The notes under the pieces are model-generated. The model saw only the letters and a list, made by a program, of their open reading frames with translations, did not search any database and was not told where the DNA came from. A stretch of 64,000 bases of DNA from Roseomonas gilardii subsp. gilardii (GTDB taxonomy: Bacteria; Pseudomonadota; Alphaproteobacteria; Acetobacterales; Acetobacteraceae): the NCBI RefSeq assembly GCF_023078375.1, contig NZ_CP095554.1, forward strand, positions 186,001 through 250,000, given 5' to 3'. Positions 34,768 to 46,176 of this stretch are shown here, in pieces; the stretch's first letter is position 1; every line of letters starts with the position of its first letter. Both the position numbers and the translations under genes were made by a program.

Positions 34768-36180
34768 ATGCCCGATACCAACGTGCCCGCCACCGACTAC
34801 AAGGTCCGCGACATCACCCTGGCCGACTGGGGCCGCAAGGAACTGGCGATGGCCGAGGACGAGATGCCCGGCCTGATGGCGCTGCGCCGCGAATTCGGGG
34901 CCGAGAAGCCGCTGAAGGGCGCCCGCATCTCCGGCTGCCTGCACATGACCGTGCAGACGGCCGTTCTGATCGAGACGCTGACCGCCCTCGGCGCCGAGGT
35001 CCGCTGGTCCTCCTGCAACATCTTCTCCACCCAGGACCATGCCGCGGCCGCCATCGCCGCCACCGGCGTGCCGGTCTTCGCCGTGAAGGGCGAGACGCTG
35101 GAGGAATACTGGGACTACGTGTACCGCACGCTCGACTGGAACGGCGACGTGCCGAACATGCTGCTGGACGACGGCGGCGACATGACGCTGCTGGTCCATT
35201 ACGGCCTGCGCGCCGAGAAGGGCGACACCGCCTTCCTCGACAAGGCGACCAACGAGGAGGAGACCGTCTTCTTCGCGCTGATCAGGAAACTGGTCGCCGA
35301 GAAGCCGGGCTGGTTCGCCAGGCTCGCCGCCTCGATCAAGGGCGTGTCCGAGGAAACGACCACGGGCGTGCACCGCCTCTACACCATGGCCAAGGAAGGC
35401 AAGCTGCTCTTTCCCGCCATCAACGTGAACGACAGCGTCACCAAGTCGAAGTTCGACAACCTGTACGGCTGTCGTGAATCGCTGGTGGACGGCATCCGCC
35501 GCGGCACCGACGTGATGATGGCCGGCAAGATCGCCTGCGTGGCCGGCTTCGGCGATGTGGGCAAGGGCTCCGCCGCCTCGCTGCGCAATGCCGGCTGCCG
35601 CGTCATGGTCACCGAGATCGACCCGATCTGCGCGCTGCAGGCGGCGATGGAGGGCTATGAGGTGGTGACCATGGAGGATGCCGCGCCGCGCGCCGACATC
35701 TTCGTCACCGCCACGGGCAATGTGGACGTGATCACCATCGACCACATGCGCGCCATGAAGCACCGCGCGATCGTGTGCAACATCGGCCACTTCGACAGCG
35801 AGATCCAGGTCGCGGCGCTGAAGAACCTGAAGTGGACCAATGTGAAGCCGCAGGTGGACGAGATCGCCTTCCCGGACGGCAAGGCGATCACGCTGCTTTC
35901 CGAGGGCCGCCTCGTGAATCTCGGCAACGCCACCGGCCATCCGAGCTTCGTGATGAGCGCCTCCTTCACCAACCAGACGCTGGCGCAGATCGAACTCTGG
36001 ACCAATGGCGCGAAGTACGAGAAGCAGGTCTACACCCTGCCGAAGCACCTGGACGAGAAGGTCGCCGCCCTGCACCTGGAGAAGGTCGGCGCCAAGCTCA
36101 CCAGGCTGAGCCAGCAGCAGGCCGACTATATCGGCGTGCCGCAGGCCGGCCCCTTCAAGGCCGAGCAGTACCGCTACTGA
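34768..36180 (+). CDS. ahcY: Adenosylhomocysteinase
   Basis: 470 residues, the full bacterial length. [20 protein letters not shown] at the N-terminus, [38 protein letters not shown], the NAD site [17 protein letters not shown] and the C-terminal [10 protein letters not shown]. It hydrolyses S-adenosylhomocysteine to adenosine and homocysteine, keeping methylation going. It sits downstream of the PTS operon and Cys-rich orphan but has its own upstream control region. The start follows the family N-terminus. Confidence 0.96.
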   Translation: MPDTNVPATDYKVRDITLADWGRKELAMAEDEMPGLMALRREFGAEKPLKGARISGCLHMTVQTAVLIETLTALGAEVRWSSCNIFSTQDHAAAAIAATGVPVFAVKGETLEEYWDYVYRTLDWNGDVPNMLLDDGGDMTLLVHYGLRAEKGDTAFLDKATNEEETVFFALIRKLVAEKPGWFARLAASIKGVSEETTTGVHRLYTMAKEGKLLFPAINVNDSVTKSKFDNLYGCRESLVDGIRRGTDVMMAGKIACVAGFGDVGKGSAASLRNAGCRVMVTEIDPICALQAAMEGYEVVTMEDAAPRADIFVTATGNVDVITIDHMRAMKHRAIVCNIGHFDSEIQVAALKNLKWTNVKPQVDEIAFPDGKAITLLSEGRLVNLGNATGHPSFVMSASFTNQTLAQIELWTNGAKYEKQVYTLPKHLDEKVAALHLEKVGAKLTRLSQQQADYIGVPQAGPFKAEQYRY

Positions 36181-36377
36181 CGAGCCTCACCCGGGGGGAT
36201 GAGGACCGTGGCAGGCCGCCTGCCGGGCATGGTGCCCGGCGGCGCGGGCCCTCCCGCCACGGAGGCCATCCCAGGATGGCCACCCCCGGGACCATTTGCG
36301 CGAGAGGCCCGGCCATGTTCCGCCGGGCCTCCCTGCCCCCCTGGCCGGCCAGGGCCGGTCCTGCTCTCCCGGCGGCA

Positions 36378-37301
36378 TCACTCCGGTGCGGCTTCGGCCG
36401 GCATGACCCTGGCCGGCCGGAGGCCGCCGGTCACGAGATCCAGCAGCCTGCGCGCCGCACCGCTGTAGCGCCGCTCCCGATGGCTGAGGACGTGATAGGC
36501 GCGTTCCGGCAGGGGAAACGGCAGTTGCTGCAACAGGCCCGCCTCCAGGCTGGGGGCCGCCACCGAGGCGGAGATCACCGTCGCCCCCATGCCCGCCTCG
36601 ACCGCCGCGCGGACCGCCTCGTTGGACGGCAGTTCCAGCGCCACGCGCAGGCGCTCCCGCAGGCCCGTGCCGGTCAGCAGGGCCTCGAAGGCCGACCGGG
36701 TGCCGGAGCCGGGCTCGCGCAGCACCCATTCCCCCTCCGCCACCAGCCCGGCCAGATCCTTCGGCAGGGCAATGGTCCAGGGATGGCCGGGCGCCACCAC
36801 CAGGACGAGCTGGTCGGTGGCCACGTCGCGGCTGGCGAGCACCGGGTCCTCCACGCGGCCCTCGACGAAGCCCAGCTCCGCCAGCCCGTCATGCACCGCC
36901 GCGGCGACCTGTGCCGTGTTGCCGATGCCGAGGCGGATCTCGATCCCCGGATAGGCGCGGCGGAAGGCCACCAGATGGCGCGGCAGCCAGTAGCTGGCGA
37001 TGGTCTGGCTGGCCTGCACGGTCAGCACGCCCCGCTCCAGGCCGCCCAGCTCCGCCAGGACGCGTTCCGCCGCCTCGGCCCGGGCCAGCACGGCGCGGGC
37101 CTCGGCCAGGAAGATCCGCCCCGCCTCCGTCAGGGCGATGCCGCGCCCCAGCCGGTCGAAGAGGCGTACGCCATGGCGCGCCTCCAGCGTCGCCACCGCC
37201 GCGCTGGCGGCCGACTGGGCGATGTGCAGCGCCTCCGCCGCCCGGGTGACGTGCTGGCGCTCGGCCACGGCCACGAAGACACGCAGCTGCTCCAGCGTCA
37301 T
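36378..37301 (-). CDS. LysR family transcriptional regulator
   Basis: 307 residues. HTH: MTLEQLRVFVAVAERQHVTR and AAEALHIAQSAASAAVATLE. The effector domain begins near residue 90 (LTVQASQTIASYWLPRHLVA) and has the RLGIGNTAQVAAAVHDGLAE segment seen in CysB/CbbR-like LysR proteins. The closest neighbour on its strand is the GT-C-like gene upstream at 37370; no divergent partner gene identifies its target. Confidence 0.85.
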   Translation of the reverse strand: MTLEQLRVFVAVAERQHVTRAAEALHIAQSAASAAVATLEARHGVRLFDRLGRGIALTEAGRIFLAEARAVLARAEAAERVLAELGGLERGVLTVQASQTIASYWLPRHLVAFRRAYPGIEIRLGIGNTAQVAAAVHDGLAELGFVEGRVEDPVLASRDVATDQLVLVVAPGHPWTIALPKDLAGLVAEGEWVLREPGSGTRSAFEALLTGTGLRERLRVALELPSNEAVRAAVEAGMGATVISASVAAPSLEAGLLQQLPFPLPERAYHVLSHRERRYSGAARRLLDLVTGGLRPARVMPAEAAPE

Positions 37302-37369
37302 GCCATCCCCTCAGCGCCCCCACCGGCCCGCATGATAGGGCGGCACGGCATGAAAGCCACCTCGCCCCG

Positions 37370-38982
37370 TCAAGGCGATGCGGTGGCTGGCTTCCCAGGC
37401 TGGCAGGCCTCGCCATCCCGCCTGAACACCTGCAACCCATCCACCACGGCGATCTGCCGGTAGAGCGCCCAGACCGCCGCGAAACCCGGATCGGCCTGCG
37501 CCAGGACGCTGGGATAGTTGATGTCCTCCGCCCCGCGGCGGCCATCCACCACCACCAGGTCCGGACAGCCCCGGATGAAGTCCTGCGCCACCCAGAGATG
37601 GATCGGCCATTCCGCCGGCGGCCTGCCGTCCAGCCGCGCCCGCCACAGCTCTCCCCGCAGCGCCCACATGGAATCGAAGCGGCTCGCCCAGGTGACGCCG
37701 GTGTCGTCCACGATCGGGAAGCCTAGCCCGATCCATTCGGAGAAGGCCACATAGGTCCTGGCCTTCTCCTGCCGGATCAGGCGCTCCAGCTTCACCTCCG
37801 TGGAAAGCTCCGGCTCCATGGCCAGCACCAGCCGGTCCTCCAGCCGCCCGCCCAGGCTCTGCGCCTGGATCGCCAGGGGCATCAGCGCCACCAGCATCAG
37901 CACGGGAAAGCGCCAGCCCCGGAGGCCGCCCTGGCGGCGGAGGGCCGCCGCCTCCGCGCACCAGTAGATGAGGGCGAGCGTCACCACGATCGAGGCCGGA
38001 ATCCGGTGGTAGAACCAGTTCTTGCCGTCCAGGAACATCACGGCCGTGGCCGCGACGGCGAAGCCTGACAGCACCGCCATCACCCGCCGCGCCGTGCTGC
38101 CCCGTGGCATCGCGAAGGTCAGCGCCACGGCCAGGATGATCGCGACCATCAGGCGCCAGGAATCCGCCAGCAGGGACAGGAAGCTGGAATCGGTGCCGCC
38201 ATACAGGGTCAGGGCGAGGGGCACCGCGCGATCGACGAAGCTGGGATAGAGGAACAGGATGGCCGCGGCATAGAGCCCCGCGACGCCGAAGGCGACGAAA
38301 GCCGGCAGGCGGGGGCGGAAGCCGCGCTGCATCCAGCCCACCACCTCCACCAGCCCCAGGCAGAGCAGGTAGCGGGGCTTGAGCGCCGCGCCCAGGCCCG
38401 CGAGCACGGCACTGCCGGTGGCCATGCGCCAGCCGGTCGCCTGGCCTTCCAGGGCGCGGATCAGGACGGCCAGATGCGGGAGGACGGCGATGGTCAGCAG
38501 GTGCTCACGCTGCCCGAACTCGATCCCCGGCATCAGGATCAGGACGCAGGCGATGGCCGCGAAGGTGGCAGGCAGGCTGCGGAAGGCCGGCCCCACCCCC
38601 GCAGCAGCCGTGCCGTCATCCATGCGGAGCCCAGGGCGGCGGCGGCGAAGAGGAGCAGGGCCAACGGTTTCGCGGACACGCCCAGCGCGTCGCCGATCAG
38701 CACCGGGATCGCGCTGATCCAGATGATCAGCGGCGGATTGACCTCGATGACATCGACATAGAGGCTCTTCCCCTTCAGCCATTGCCGCGCCACCCAGAGC
38801 AGCCAGGCGATGTCGTCCTTCATCGGGGTGCGCAGCAGCACGAAGAGCATCAGCCCGAGGGCCGCCAGCACCAGCGCCGCGCAGATCAGGCCAGTGCGCG
38901 CGCCGCTGCGGAAAATGGCGGGAGGAGACGAGACATCGCCGGGATATTCCGGTCCGGGTTGTCCGGGCAGGCTGTAGTTCAA
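37370..38982 (-). CDS. Polytopic membrane protein, probable GT-C (PMT/ArnT-like) glycosyltransferase, frameshifted as sequenced
   Basis: The N-terminal part starts at 38982 and has an Asp-rich loop typical of GT-C enzymes (TPMKDDIAWLLWVARQW) followed by YVDVIEVNPPLIIWISAIP. The reading frame breaks near 38590-38600, at adjacent C4 and C5 runs, and continues in another frame to 37370 (AFRSLPATFAAIACVLILMP onward). One added base gives 537 residues with about ten membrane helices and a soluble C-terminal domain. A role in transferring a lipid-linked sugar onto a surface polymer is inferred from fold only. Confidence 0.75.
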
Positions 38983-39272
38983 GCGGCTTTGTTCCCTTCG
39001 GATGACGGATGCCGGCCGGCCGCACGGCCGCGCCGTGCGCCCTCCGCTGTCCCGCCATCCTGGTTGCTTCCCGATGCCATCCGGTGGCCCGCCGTCGTGG
39101 AGAAGGGCAGGTTCCTACACCCAAGAGCCGAACACAATTATCCGTGAGGCGTCTTCTCTTTGTGCAAGGCCGCATAATGGCCTGGGCAACCCGGATCCAA
39201 CATCCAAAGGTTGCTTATCTGTTTGTTTTTCGACCATGAAGGGCAAAATGGCGGGGTGGCGCCCGCCATGTT

Positions 39273-40598
39273 CTAGATGTTCCGCCTCGGTCCAACCCCT
39301 GCCCCGATATCGCGGGCCAATTCTGCCCCGGCTTCCGCGGAATGATGCTGCTCCGGCAGCTCCGTGGCCGGTGGCGGGGAGGTGCGAATCAGGCCGCCGG
39401 AATCGGTGTTCCCGGTTTCCGGCATCATGAAGAGCACCAGCAGGAAGGACAGCAGGCCGACCACGGCCAGAAAGCCGAAGGCGACGCCGGAACCGAACCA
39501 GGTCGCGGTTGCCCCCGCCACCGTCGTGCTGAGCGTCCCGCCGATGCCCACCGCGAGGCCGAAAATGCCCATGCACAGGTTGAAGCGGTTCGTGCCGCGC
39601 GTCAGATCCGCCGAGAGCAGCGGCAGCAGCACGCCCAGCGACGCGGCGCTGACGCCATCCAGGGCCTGAACCAGGATCAGGACCTTGGGATCGGACACGA
39701 CGGCGAGGAGCAGGCCGCGCAGGGGAAGGGCCGCGAAGCCGATCATCAGGGCCACGCGCCGGCCCCGCCGCTCGGCCAGGCGGCCGATCCAGGGGGAGAT
39801 CGCCGCCACCACGAGCTGCGGTGCGACGATGCAGGCGGCGATGATGAGATTGGCCTCGTCGCCCGTGTTGCGGGTGACCTCGGAGCCGGCCAGCGGCAGC
39901 ATGGCGGCGTTCGCGAGGGTGAAGAGCAGGCAGCAGCCGGAGAAGACCAGGACGCCACGGTTGCGGAGCAGCGCCAGCAGGCCGCCCCGTCCCTTCGCGG
40001 CCTGTTCCCGCTGCACCATGGTGACCAGGTCGGCCTGCCGGATCATGGCCAGGGAGATCAGGCTGGGGATGGCCAGGGCCGCCGTCAGCCAGAAGACCGC
40101 CGCGCTGGAGATGTAGGTGCCCGCGAGCCCCAGCATCCCGGCGGCCACGCCATTGCCGATGGCCGCGAAGCGGGCGTTGCGGCCGAGGCGCTCCCCCAGC
40201 GCCGCCCGCCCGACCAGGCCGAGGCTGATGGCCGCGATGGCGGGCGCGAGGACGCAACTGGCGATGCCATGGAGGATCTCGGACAGCATGACCGGAAGCT
40301 GGCGCGGCTCCACCGCCACCAGCAGCAGGGCGCTGACGGGCATGCAGAGGATGGCGACCAGGGCCGCCAGCTTCTTGCGCGGCGTGGCATCCACCAGGGC
40401 GCCGGCGGGGAGCTGGCTGACCATGGCGGTGAAGGTGCCGACGCTCAGGGCGAGGCCGATCTCGAACTCGGTCCAGGCCTGGGCGCTCAGATAGACGGCG
40501 ATGAAGGGACCGAAGCCGGTCTGGATGTTTGCGACAAAGAAATTGAGCAGGTCGAGCCCGCGCGCACTGCGCGCCGACCCGGTTCGACCGGATGACAT
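39273..40598 (-). CDS. MFS transporter
   Basis: 441 residues with 12 membrane segments. The loop 2-3 signature is PAGALVDATPRKKLAAL and its counterpart in the second half is SPWIGRLAERRGRRVALMIG. The N-terminus GLDLLNFFVANIQTGFGPFI is typical of a drug/metabolite efflux subgroup. Substrate unknown. It lies 6 bp upstream-adjacent to the PRC-barrel gene's stop (on the same strand but transcribed before reaching the GT-C gene), so operon membership is uncertain. Confidence 0.87.
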   Translation of the reverse strand: MSSGRTGSARSARGLDLLNFFVANIQTGFGPFIAVYLSAQAWTEFEIGLALSVGTFTAMVSQLPAGALVDATPRKKLAALVAILCMPVSALLLVAVEPRQLPVMLSEILHGIASCVLAPAIAAISLGLVGRAALGERLGRNARFAAIGNGVAAGMLGLAGTYISSAAVFWLTAALAIPSLISLAMIRQADLVTMVQREQAAKGRGGLLALLRNRGVLVFSGCCLLFTLANAAMLPLAGSEVTRNTGDEANLIIAACIVAPQLVVAAISPWIGRLAERRGRRVALMIGFAALPLRGLLLAVVSDPKVLILVQALDGVSAASLGVLLPLLSADLTRGTNRFNLCMGIFGLAVGIGGTLSTTVAGATATWFGSGVAFGFLAVVGLLSFLLVLFMMPETGNTDSGGLIRTSPPPATELPEQHHSAEAGAELARDIGAGVGPRRNI

Positions 40599-40604
40599 GG
40601 GCGC

Positions 40605-41459
40605 TTAATCCGGCTTGCCACCGGGAGTTGCGGGGGCGGCCGCGGAGGGCGGCGATTGTGGCGCCGGGGCCGTGCCGGATGTGGCGGGGGCCGGATCGGC
40701 CCCGGGTTTGGCGGTGCCGTCCTGGCCGGCATCACCCTGGGGGCTGCCGCTGCCTGCACTATGGCCCTTCGCATCGCTGTCCGGGGCGGCACCTTGCGGG
40801 GCGCCGCTTCCTGGAGAGGTGCTGACCGGAGGGGTGTCACCCTGGGGGGCGCCGGTTCCGGGGGCATTGCCCTGGGCAGGGCTGGATGACGGAGGAGCGG
40901 GCGCCTGGGCAGACTGGGGGGAAGCAGCCTGGGGCGGGGTGGCCTGGGTTGGGCTAGGCTGGGCCGGGGCAGGCTGGGCCGGGGCGAGTTGAGCGGGGGC
41001 GGGTGCCGCCTCGGCCGCGGGGTGGGGTGTGGGTTCCGGGACGGGCTCGGCGGGGGCGGGGGCCCCTTCCGCTGGCGGGGCGGCGGCGAGGATCGGCTTG
41101 CCTTCCACGAAGTCCGGGAAGCCCTTCAACTGGTCGCGGGTCAGCAGGAAGGTGATGCCGTCCGGCGTGAAGGACAGGGTTTCCCAGGTCACGGCGATGC
41201 GGCGGCGGCCGACGCCGAGGAAACCGCCATAGTCGAGGATCGCGGCCTTGGGCTCCCCGGCCTCGTTGACCAGGACGTTGACGATCTGCGCGACCACGGT
41301 GCCCGAGGCGCTCTTCACGTCGCGGCCGAAGACGCGGAGCGTGTCGGTGGCGGGCAGCATCTGCTGGGTGGCGAGCGGCGGCGGCGGGTCCGCGGCCAGG
41401 ACCGGGGTGGCGGCGAGGATCAGGACGAGGGCCGCCGGAAGGCGGCTCGGGGTGGTCAT
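40605..41459 (-). CDS. Secreted PRC-barrel protein with a long Pro/Ala/Gln-rich tail
   Basis: 284 residues. A signal peptide (RLPAALVLILAATPVLAADP) leads into a PRC-barrel domain at about 35-115 (VFGRDVKSASGTVVAQIVNV, GFLGVGRRRIAVTWETLSF). The remaining 150 residues are low-complexity P, A, Q, G and S, such as APAQLAPAQPAPAQPSPTQA. PRC-barrels bind other macromolecules or act in envelope stress; this one should be periplasmic, with the tail perhaps spanning or binding cell wall. The start at 41459 is set by the signal peptide. Confidence 0.82.
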   Translation of the reverse strand: MTTPSRLPAALVLILAATPVLAADPPPPLATQQMLPATDTLRVFGRDVKSASGTVVAQIVNVLVNEAGEPKAAILDYGGFLGVGRRRIAVTWETLSFTPDGITFLLTRDQLKGFPDFVEGKPILAAAPPAEGAPAPAEPVPEPTPHPAAEAAPAPAQLAPAQPAPAQPSPTQATPPQAASPQSAQAPAPPSSSPAQGNAPGTGAPQGDTPPVSTSPGSGAPQGAAPDSDAKGHSAGSGSPQGDAGQDGTAKPGADPAPATSGTAPAPQSPPSAAAPATPGGKPD

Positions 41460-41508
41460 GCGGCTGTGGCTCCGGCTGTCCTGAAGACGGGTCCGGGGGC
41501 GTCGGGTT

Positions 41509-42066
41509 TCAGCCGGCAAATCCGCCTCCGTCGAGATAGGCCCGCTCCTCCGGCGTGGTGACGCGGCCGAAGGCCAGGTTGCGATGGGGGAAGCGGCCGA
41601 AGCGCCGGATCAGTTCCTCGTGCAGGAGGGCGTAGCGGAGGGATTCCTCGTCGCCGGTCTCGTCGCGGTGGCGGGTGAAGAGATGGACCGCGCGGGCCTG
41701 GTCGCGCGGATCCTCGGAATGCTCGAAGGGCAGGTAGAAGAAGGGGCGGAGCGTGGGTTCGGTCGCGCGGTCATGGCCCAGGGCCAGGGCCTCCGCCGCG
41801 ACGGCGCGGGCCAGGGGATCGGTGGCGAAGGCATGGGCCGAGCCACGGTAGAGGTTGCGCGGGAACTGGTCGGTGAGGAGGAGGAGGGCCAGGGCGCCCT
41901 CGGCCTCGTCCAGCCAGGAGGACAGGGCGCCGCGCGCGGCCTCGTGGTGCAGGGGCTCGAAGCCTTCGCGGATGGCGGCGTCGAAGGCCGCGTCCTTGGC
42001 GAACCAGCGGGCGGGACCGGCCTCCCGCCAGAAATGGGTGATCGCCCGGATCTGCGTCATGTTCAT
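41509..42066 (-). CDS. DUF924 family protein
   Basis: 185 residues. Typical DUF924 segments: ITHFWREAGPARWFAKDAAF, LALLLLTDQFPRNLYRGSAH, PFFYLPFEHSEDPRDQARAV and RFGRFPHRNLAFGR. The fold is a TPR-like helical bundle of unknown function. An ATG two codons downstream (42060) is an equal start choice. It sits 50 bp before the PRC-barrel gene on the same strand. Confidence 0.88.
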   Translation of the reverse strand: MNMTQIRAITHFWREAGPARWFAKDAAFDAAIREGFEPLHHEAARGALSSWLDEAEGALALLLLTDQFPRNLYRGSAHAFATDPLARAVAAEALALGHDRATEPTLRPFFYLPFEHSEDPRDQARAVHLFTRHRDETGDEESLRYALLHEELIRRFGRFPHRNLAFGRVTTPEERAYLDGGGFAG

Positions 42067-42209
42067 GGTGGCGGCCCTCCCGGATGACGCGGCGCATGTG
42101 GGGCGCCGGATACCGTCCGGCCAGGGTGCGCCCCGGGATGGGCCGGGCGGCGTCCGCGATGGAACGCCCTCCCCCGCCGCCCCCGGGATGGGGATGTCCG
42201 CCGCCGGGC

Positions 42210-43783
<1,574 letters not shown>

Positions 43784-43991
43784 GCCGCGCGGATTAGGCG
43801 CGGGCTGGCCCTGGCCGCAAGGGGAATGGGCGCAGGGCGGGTATCCGCCGCGTTCAGGCATGGGGACGGTCACGGCCAGGCGTGGCGCAGGCGGAAGGAG
43901 ACGCAGAGCCGCCCGGCCGGGACGAGTGGGAGTTCGGCAGCCGCCCGGAGCATAAGGGTTGGCCGCGGCGACAGGGGCCGCGGGCGGCCGG

Positions 43992-44357
43992 TCAGCGGAG
44001 CGACCGGTCGTCCGGCCCCCCCATGCCGGGCTGGCGGACGGATTCGACACCGCCGCTGATCGGCTGCCCTCCGGCACGGAGGCAGTCGTTGGTGGCGCGG
44101 AGCTGGGCATTGGCGACCTCCGCTTTCCAGCGCTGGTACCAGGTGATGTTGTCGATGGGGGGCTGCTGGCGCATCAGCGCGACAACCTCGGGCCGGCGGG
44201 CGGCCTCGCGGCGGCAGGCGGCCTCCTCCGGGCTTTCGGCGCGGGAGACGGGCTGGACGATGGCCCCGCCGGGGTTGCAGGCGGCCAGGAGCGGCAGGGC
44301 GGCCAGGAGGGTGAGCGGCAGGGTGGCGCGGGTGGGGCGCGGGGCGAAGGCGGGCAT
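43992..44357 (-). CDS. Small lipoprotein of unknown function
   Basis: 121 residues. A lipoprotein signal (TLLAALPLLAACNPGG, lipobox LLAAC) anchors a short soluble domain with two further cysteines and PPIDNITWYQRWKAEVANAQ. Not recognised beyond that. Its ATG begins at the base after the nudC stop (44358), so the two are surely cotranscribed; purH follows on the same strand after 208 bp. Confidence 0.75.
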   Translation of the reverse strand: MPAFAPRPTRATLPLTLLAALPLLAACNPGGAIVQPVSRAESPEEAACRREAARRPEVVALMRQQPPIDNITWYQRWKAEVANAQLRATNDCLRAGGQPISGGVESVRQPGMGGPDDRSLR

Positions 44358-45311
44358 TCAGGCGTTCTCCAGCCAGTCCTCGATCAGACGGCGCGCGATG
44401 GAATCGGCGCGCGGGAGGCGCAGGCCGAGGGCTTCGATGTTGCGGATCTCGTCCCGGGTGAACCAGCGGGCGTCGCGGATCTCGTCCGGGTCGATGGTGA
44501 TGGCGTCGGTCAGGGCCTCCCCATGGAAGCCGATCATGACGGAGGCGGGAAAGGGCCAGGGCTGGGAGGAGTGGTAGTGGACCTCGCCGACGCGGATGCC
44601 GGCTTCCTCCAGGACTTCGCGGCGGACGGCTTCCTCCAGGCTCTCGCCCGGTTCCACGAAGCCGGCCAGGGTCGAGTACATGGTGGTGTCGGGGAAGCGC
44701 GGGGAGTTGGCGAGGAGGCAGCGGTCGCCGTGGAGGATCAGCATGATCACGGCCGGGTCGGTGCGCGGGAAGTGCATGGTGCCGCAATTCGCGCAGCGGA
44801 GCGTGTTGCCGGCGGCACGGGGCTCGCAGGCGCCGCCGCAGACGCCGCAGAAGCGGTGGCGGCTGCGCCAGTGGAGCATGCCGCGGGCATGGGCGAGGAG
44901 GCTGGCCTCGCCGGGCGGCATCAGGGCAGCGACGGGGCGCAGGTCGGCGAAGCGGCCCATCTCCGGCGGCAGGAGGGGAAGCGGGTCCCCGGCGGTGGAG
45001 CAGTCCACGGCGAAGACGGGGCGGCCCTTCAGGGGGCCTTCCTCGAAGAGGCCGAGCAGCACCCAGGGCGCGGGCACCGGGCCGGCGGTCATGCGGACGG
45101 CCTCGGCGGCCGCGGGGGTCAGGAGGACGGCCTCGGGCTCGCCGGCCGCATTGTCGCGCAGCAGGGACTGGCTGCGCCAGACGGGAATGAAGAGGGCATC
45201 CTCGCGCGCCAGTTGGACGGCGACGAAATCCTCCTCGTCCCGGCGGCCGGACACCCGGTCGAGGGGGCTGCCGGTATAGGCGTTGGGGCGGCTGGCGGGG
45301 ATGGAGAGCAT
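44358..45311 (-). CDS. nudC: NADH pyrophosphatase / NAD-RNA decapping Nudix hydrolase
   Basis: 317 residues. A zinc ribbon (FCGVCGGACEP ... LRCANCG), then the Nudix box GFVEPGESLEEAVRREVLEEAG and the NudC-specific SQPWPFPASVM. It cleaves NAD(H) to nicotinamide mononucleotide and AMP and removes NAD caps from RNA 5' ends. Start at 45311 follows the N-terminal NudC-like domain. It is divergent from the HAD gene at 45459. Confidence 0.93.
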   Translation of the reverse strand: MLSIPASRPNAYTGSPLDRVSGRRDEEDFVAVQLAREDALFIPVWRSQSLLRDNAAGEPEAVLLTPAAAEAVRMTAGPVPAPWVLLGLFEEGPLKGRPVFAVDCSTAGDPLPLLPPEMGRFADLRPVAALMPPGEASLLAHARGMLHWRSRHRFCGVCGGACEPRAAGNTLRCANCGTMHFPRTDPAVIMLILHGDRCLLANSPRFPDTTMYSTLAGFVEPGESLEEAVRREVLEEAGIRVGEVHYHSSQPWPFPASVMIGFHGEALTDAITIDPDEIRDARWFTRDEIRNIEALGLRLPRADSIARRLIEDWLENA

Positions 45312-45458
45312 GCGGCTGGCAAATTGCCACGGGCGTAGGGGGTGGTCCACCGAGGAGGGTCGAGTCCTCCCCGGGGGTTGAGCGCCGGGTGTGTTTCCCG
45401 GCGGGAGCGGGGCGTGCGAGAAAGCCGGTGCCGGGGGGCATCGGCAGGGAGGACGAGG

Positions 45459-46166
45459 ATGCGCGCCGCGCTCTTCGACGTGTTCGGGACAGTGGTGGAC
45501 TGGCGTGGCGGGGTGATGCGGGAGGTCTCGGCCTCCTTTCGGCGCCGGGGCATCGGCGGTGTCGATGCGGGGCGCTTCGCGGATGCCTGGAGGCGGCGCT
45601 ATTCCCCCGCCATGGAGGAGGTCCGGAGCGGACGGCACCCCTTCGTGCCGCTGGACCTGCTGCATCTGGAGAACCTGCGCGACACCCTGGCCGGGTTCGG
45701 GATCGGGCCGGATGGCTGGCCGGAGGAGGAGCTGGAGACGCTCAACCGCGCCTGGCACCGCCTGGACCCCTGGCCGGATGCGGTGGAGGGGCTGGGCCGG
45801 ATGAAGGCCGGGCTGGTGATCGCGCCCCTGTCGAACGGCAATGTGAGCCTGCTGCTCGACATGGCGAAGCGGGCCGGCCTGCCCTGGGATGCGATCCTGG
45901 GGGCGGAGGTCGTGCGGGCCTACAAGCCGTCGCCGGACGCCTATCTGAAGACCGCGGCGCTGCTCGGCCTGCCGCCGGGCGACATCGTCATGGTGGCCGC
46001 CCATAACGGCGACCTTTCGGCGGCCCGCCGCTGCGGGATGCGCACGGCCTTCGTGCCCCGCCGGACCGAGCACGGGCCGGGGCAGGTGACGGACCTGGAA
46101 CCCCTGGAGGACTGGGACTTCGTCGCCCCGGATTTCGTGGAGCTGGCACGGCAACTGGCCGCCTGA
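45459..46166 (+). CDS. HAD-superfamily hydrolase, haloacid dehalogenase type II
   Basis: 235 residues. Motif I ALFDVFGTVVDWRG (nucleophile Asp), motif II PLSNGNVSLLLDMA, the lysine in AYKPSPDAYLKTAALLGLPP, and motif III MVAAHNGDLSAARRCGMRTA. This is the L-2-haloacid dehalogenase subgroup, though many members are general phosphatases. GGGAGGA lies about 8 nt before the ATG. Convergent with the MarR-GNAT gene, with 10 bp between stops. Confidence 0.88.
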   Translation: MRAALFDVFGTVVDWRGGVMREVSASFRRRGIGGVDAGRFADAWRRRYSPAMEEVRSGRHPFVPLDLLHLENLRDTLAGFGIGPDGWPEEELETLNRAWHRLDPWPDAVEGLGRMKAGLVIAPLSNGNVSLLLDMAKRAGLPWDAILGAEVVRAYKPSPDAYLKTAALLGLPPGDIVMVAAHNGDLSAARRCGMRTAFVPRRTEHGPGQVTDLEPLEDWDFVAPDFVELARQLAA

Positions 46167-46176
46167 CCCGTTTCCT